Position numbers and translations under genes: made by a program. Shown here in pieces: positions 4,965-5,524 of a stretch of 5,524 nucleotides of DNA. This DNA is from Methanoculleus sp. UBA77 (GTDB lineage: Archaea > Halobacteriota > Methanomicrobia > Methanomicrobiales > Methanoculleaceae): positions 1 to 5,524 of the forward strand of contig DALN01000118.1 in assembly GCA_002499455.1 (NCBI GenBank). Reading direction: 5' to 3'. Below the pieces are notes generated by a model. That model was not told the origin of the DNA and did not search any database. It saw only the letters and a list, made by a program, of their open reading frames with translations. How positions within the stretch are numbered: position 1 is the stretch's first letter; each line of letters starts with the position of its first letter.

Positions 4965-5524
4965 ACAACCGGGCACCGGTCTTCATCATCACCGGGGGGC
5001 AGGGCCAGTGCAAGACGACGTTCCTGCACCTGGTCCTCGGGCTCACCGTCGGGCTGCACGTCCGCGTCCGGGGGGTTATTGCTCCCGGCCACATGCGTGA
5101 CGGGCGGAGGTCCGGGTTCACCCTGGTCGACCTCGCCACCGGCAGGCATGAGGAGCTCTGCTCGATCGACCCCGACCCGCGGTGCGAGCTCCACGGCCGG
5201 TTCTACTTCCGCCCCGAAGGGCTCGCGTTCGGCCGCAGGGCGCTTGCGCCGCCGGACCCCCACGAGACCGACCTGGTGGTCATCGATGAGGTGGGGAGGT
5301 TCGAGCTCCAGGGTGCGGTCTGGGCGGAGCAGCTCGATCAGTTGCTCAGACACCCGCACCCGCCGATGGTCTGGACCGTCCGGCGCCGGCTCCTCGATAC
5401 GGTCGTCGAGCGCTGGAACCTGACAAACCCCGTCGTGGTGGATGTCGGGGCCGCGAGCGTGATGGCGACGGCGGACGCCGTGATGGAGTCCATCTGGGAA
5501 TGGCGGGAGGCGCAGACGTTCTCC
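4961..5524 (+). CDS. THEP1-like P-loop NTPase (3' end beyond the window)
   Basis: The frame is open from the ATG to the last base (188 codons, no stop), so the C-terminus may be missing. The order of motifs fits the small THEP1-type nucleoside-triphosphatases: a beta strand and P-loop VFIITGGQGQCKTTFL (7-22), GVIAPGHMRDGRRSGFTLVD (38-57), LATGRHEEL (58-66), a Walker B LVVIDEVGRFEL (105-116) with D109 and E110, and TVRRRLLDTVVERW (139-152). Such proteins hydrolyse NTPs in vitro; their cell role is poorly known. The P-loop has Cys17 where the final Gly before Lys is normally found, while K18 and T19 remain, so nucleotide binding may be changed. No signal peptide or membrane helix is seen. It is transcribed away from the cyclophilin gene and may be coupled to the short ORF before it. 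No partner gene reveals its pathway. Confidence 0.75.
   Translation, partial: MNNRAPVFIITGGQGQCKTTFLHLVLGLTVGLHVRVRGVIAPGHMRDGRRSGFTLVDLATGRHEELCSIDPDPRCELHGRFYFRPEGLAFGRRALAPPDPHETDLVVIDEVGRFELQGAVWAEQLDQLLRHPHPPMVWTVRRRLLDTVVERWNLTNPVVVDVGAASVMATADAVMESIWEWREAQTFS

Noticed and set aside
4904..5359. 151-codon minus-strand frame opposite the NTPase gene
   Set aside because: The plus strand has P-loop and Walker B motifs plus an ideal ribosome binding site; this frame has none.

Overview
The window looks like chromosomal DNA from a GC-rich archaeon, most likely a methanogen of the Methanomicrobiales (Methanoculleus-like). This is inferred from gene content, strong GC bias in codon third positions, AT-rich islands with TATA-like boxes upstream of genes, and GGAGG-type ribosome binding sites. 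No rRNA or other decisive marker is present, so the taxonomic call is an inference.

Layout. Positions 1-308 are a non-coding upstream region: an AT-rich block (about 31-95) with two overlapping palindromes and TATA-like sequence, a GC-rich block with small hairpins (about 96-280), then a perfect 14-bp palindrome just before the first gene. Positions 309-2198 (+) encode a full-length AMP-forming acetate-CoA ligase (Acs). Six bases later, 2205-3497 (+) encodes a 12-helix MFS transporter of the oxalate/formate antiporter (OFA) type; its ribosome binding site lies inside the end of acs. Together they form a likely operon for taking up and activating acetate or a similar small carboxylate.

Positions 3498-3678 separate two convergent transcription units and hold a nested inverted-repeat element with a perfect 15-bp stem, resembling a dispersed intergenic repeat. 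On the minus strand, a cyclophilin-type prolyl isomerase (4639-4145) is followed after 10 bases by a single-domain RNase III-like protein (4134-3679) in which one usual metal-binding Glu appears replaced by Ala. A seven-T tract separates the two minus-strand genes.

Positions 4640-4960 form a divergent intergenic region. It holds the cyclophilin promoter, a hairpin followed by a T-rich tract, a 12-bp direct repeat, an AT-rich promoter-like stretch and a possible 31-codon leader ORF. The leader ORF's stop overlaps the start of the last gene in an ATGA junction. That last gene (4961 to the window end, +, 3' incomplete) encodes a THEP1-like P-loop NTPase with an unusual Cys in its Walker A motif.

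No mobile element genes, tRNA, rRNA or CRISPR array were seen. Most of the window is ordinary metabolism and housekeeping. The most interesting points are the altered RNase III-like protein beside a long-stem repeat, the palindromes controlling acs, and the leader ORF plus odd Walker A of the NTPase.
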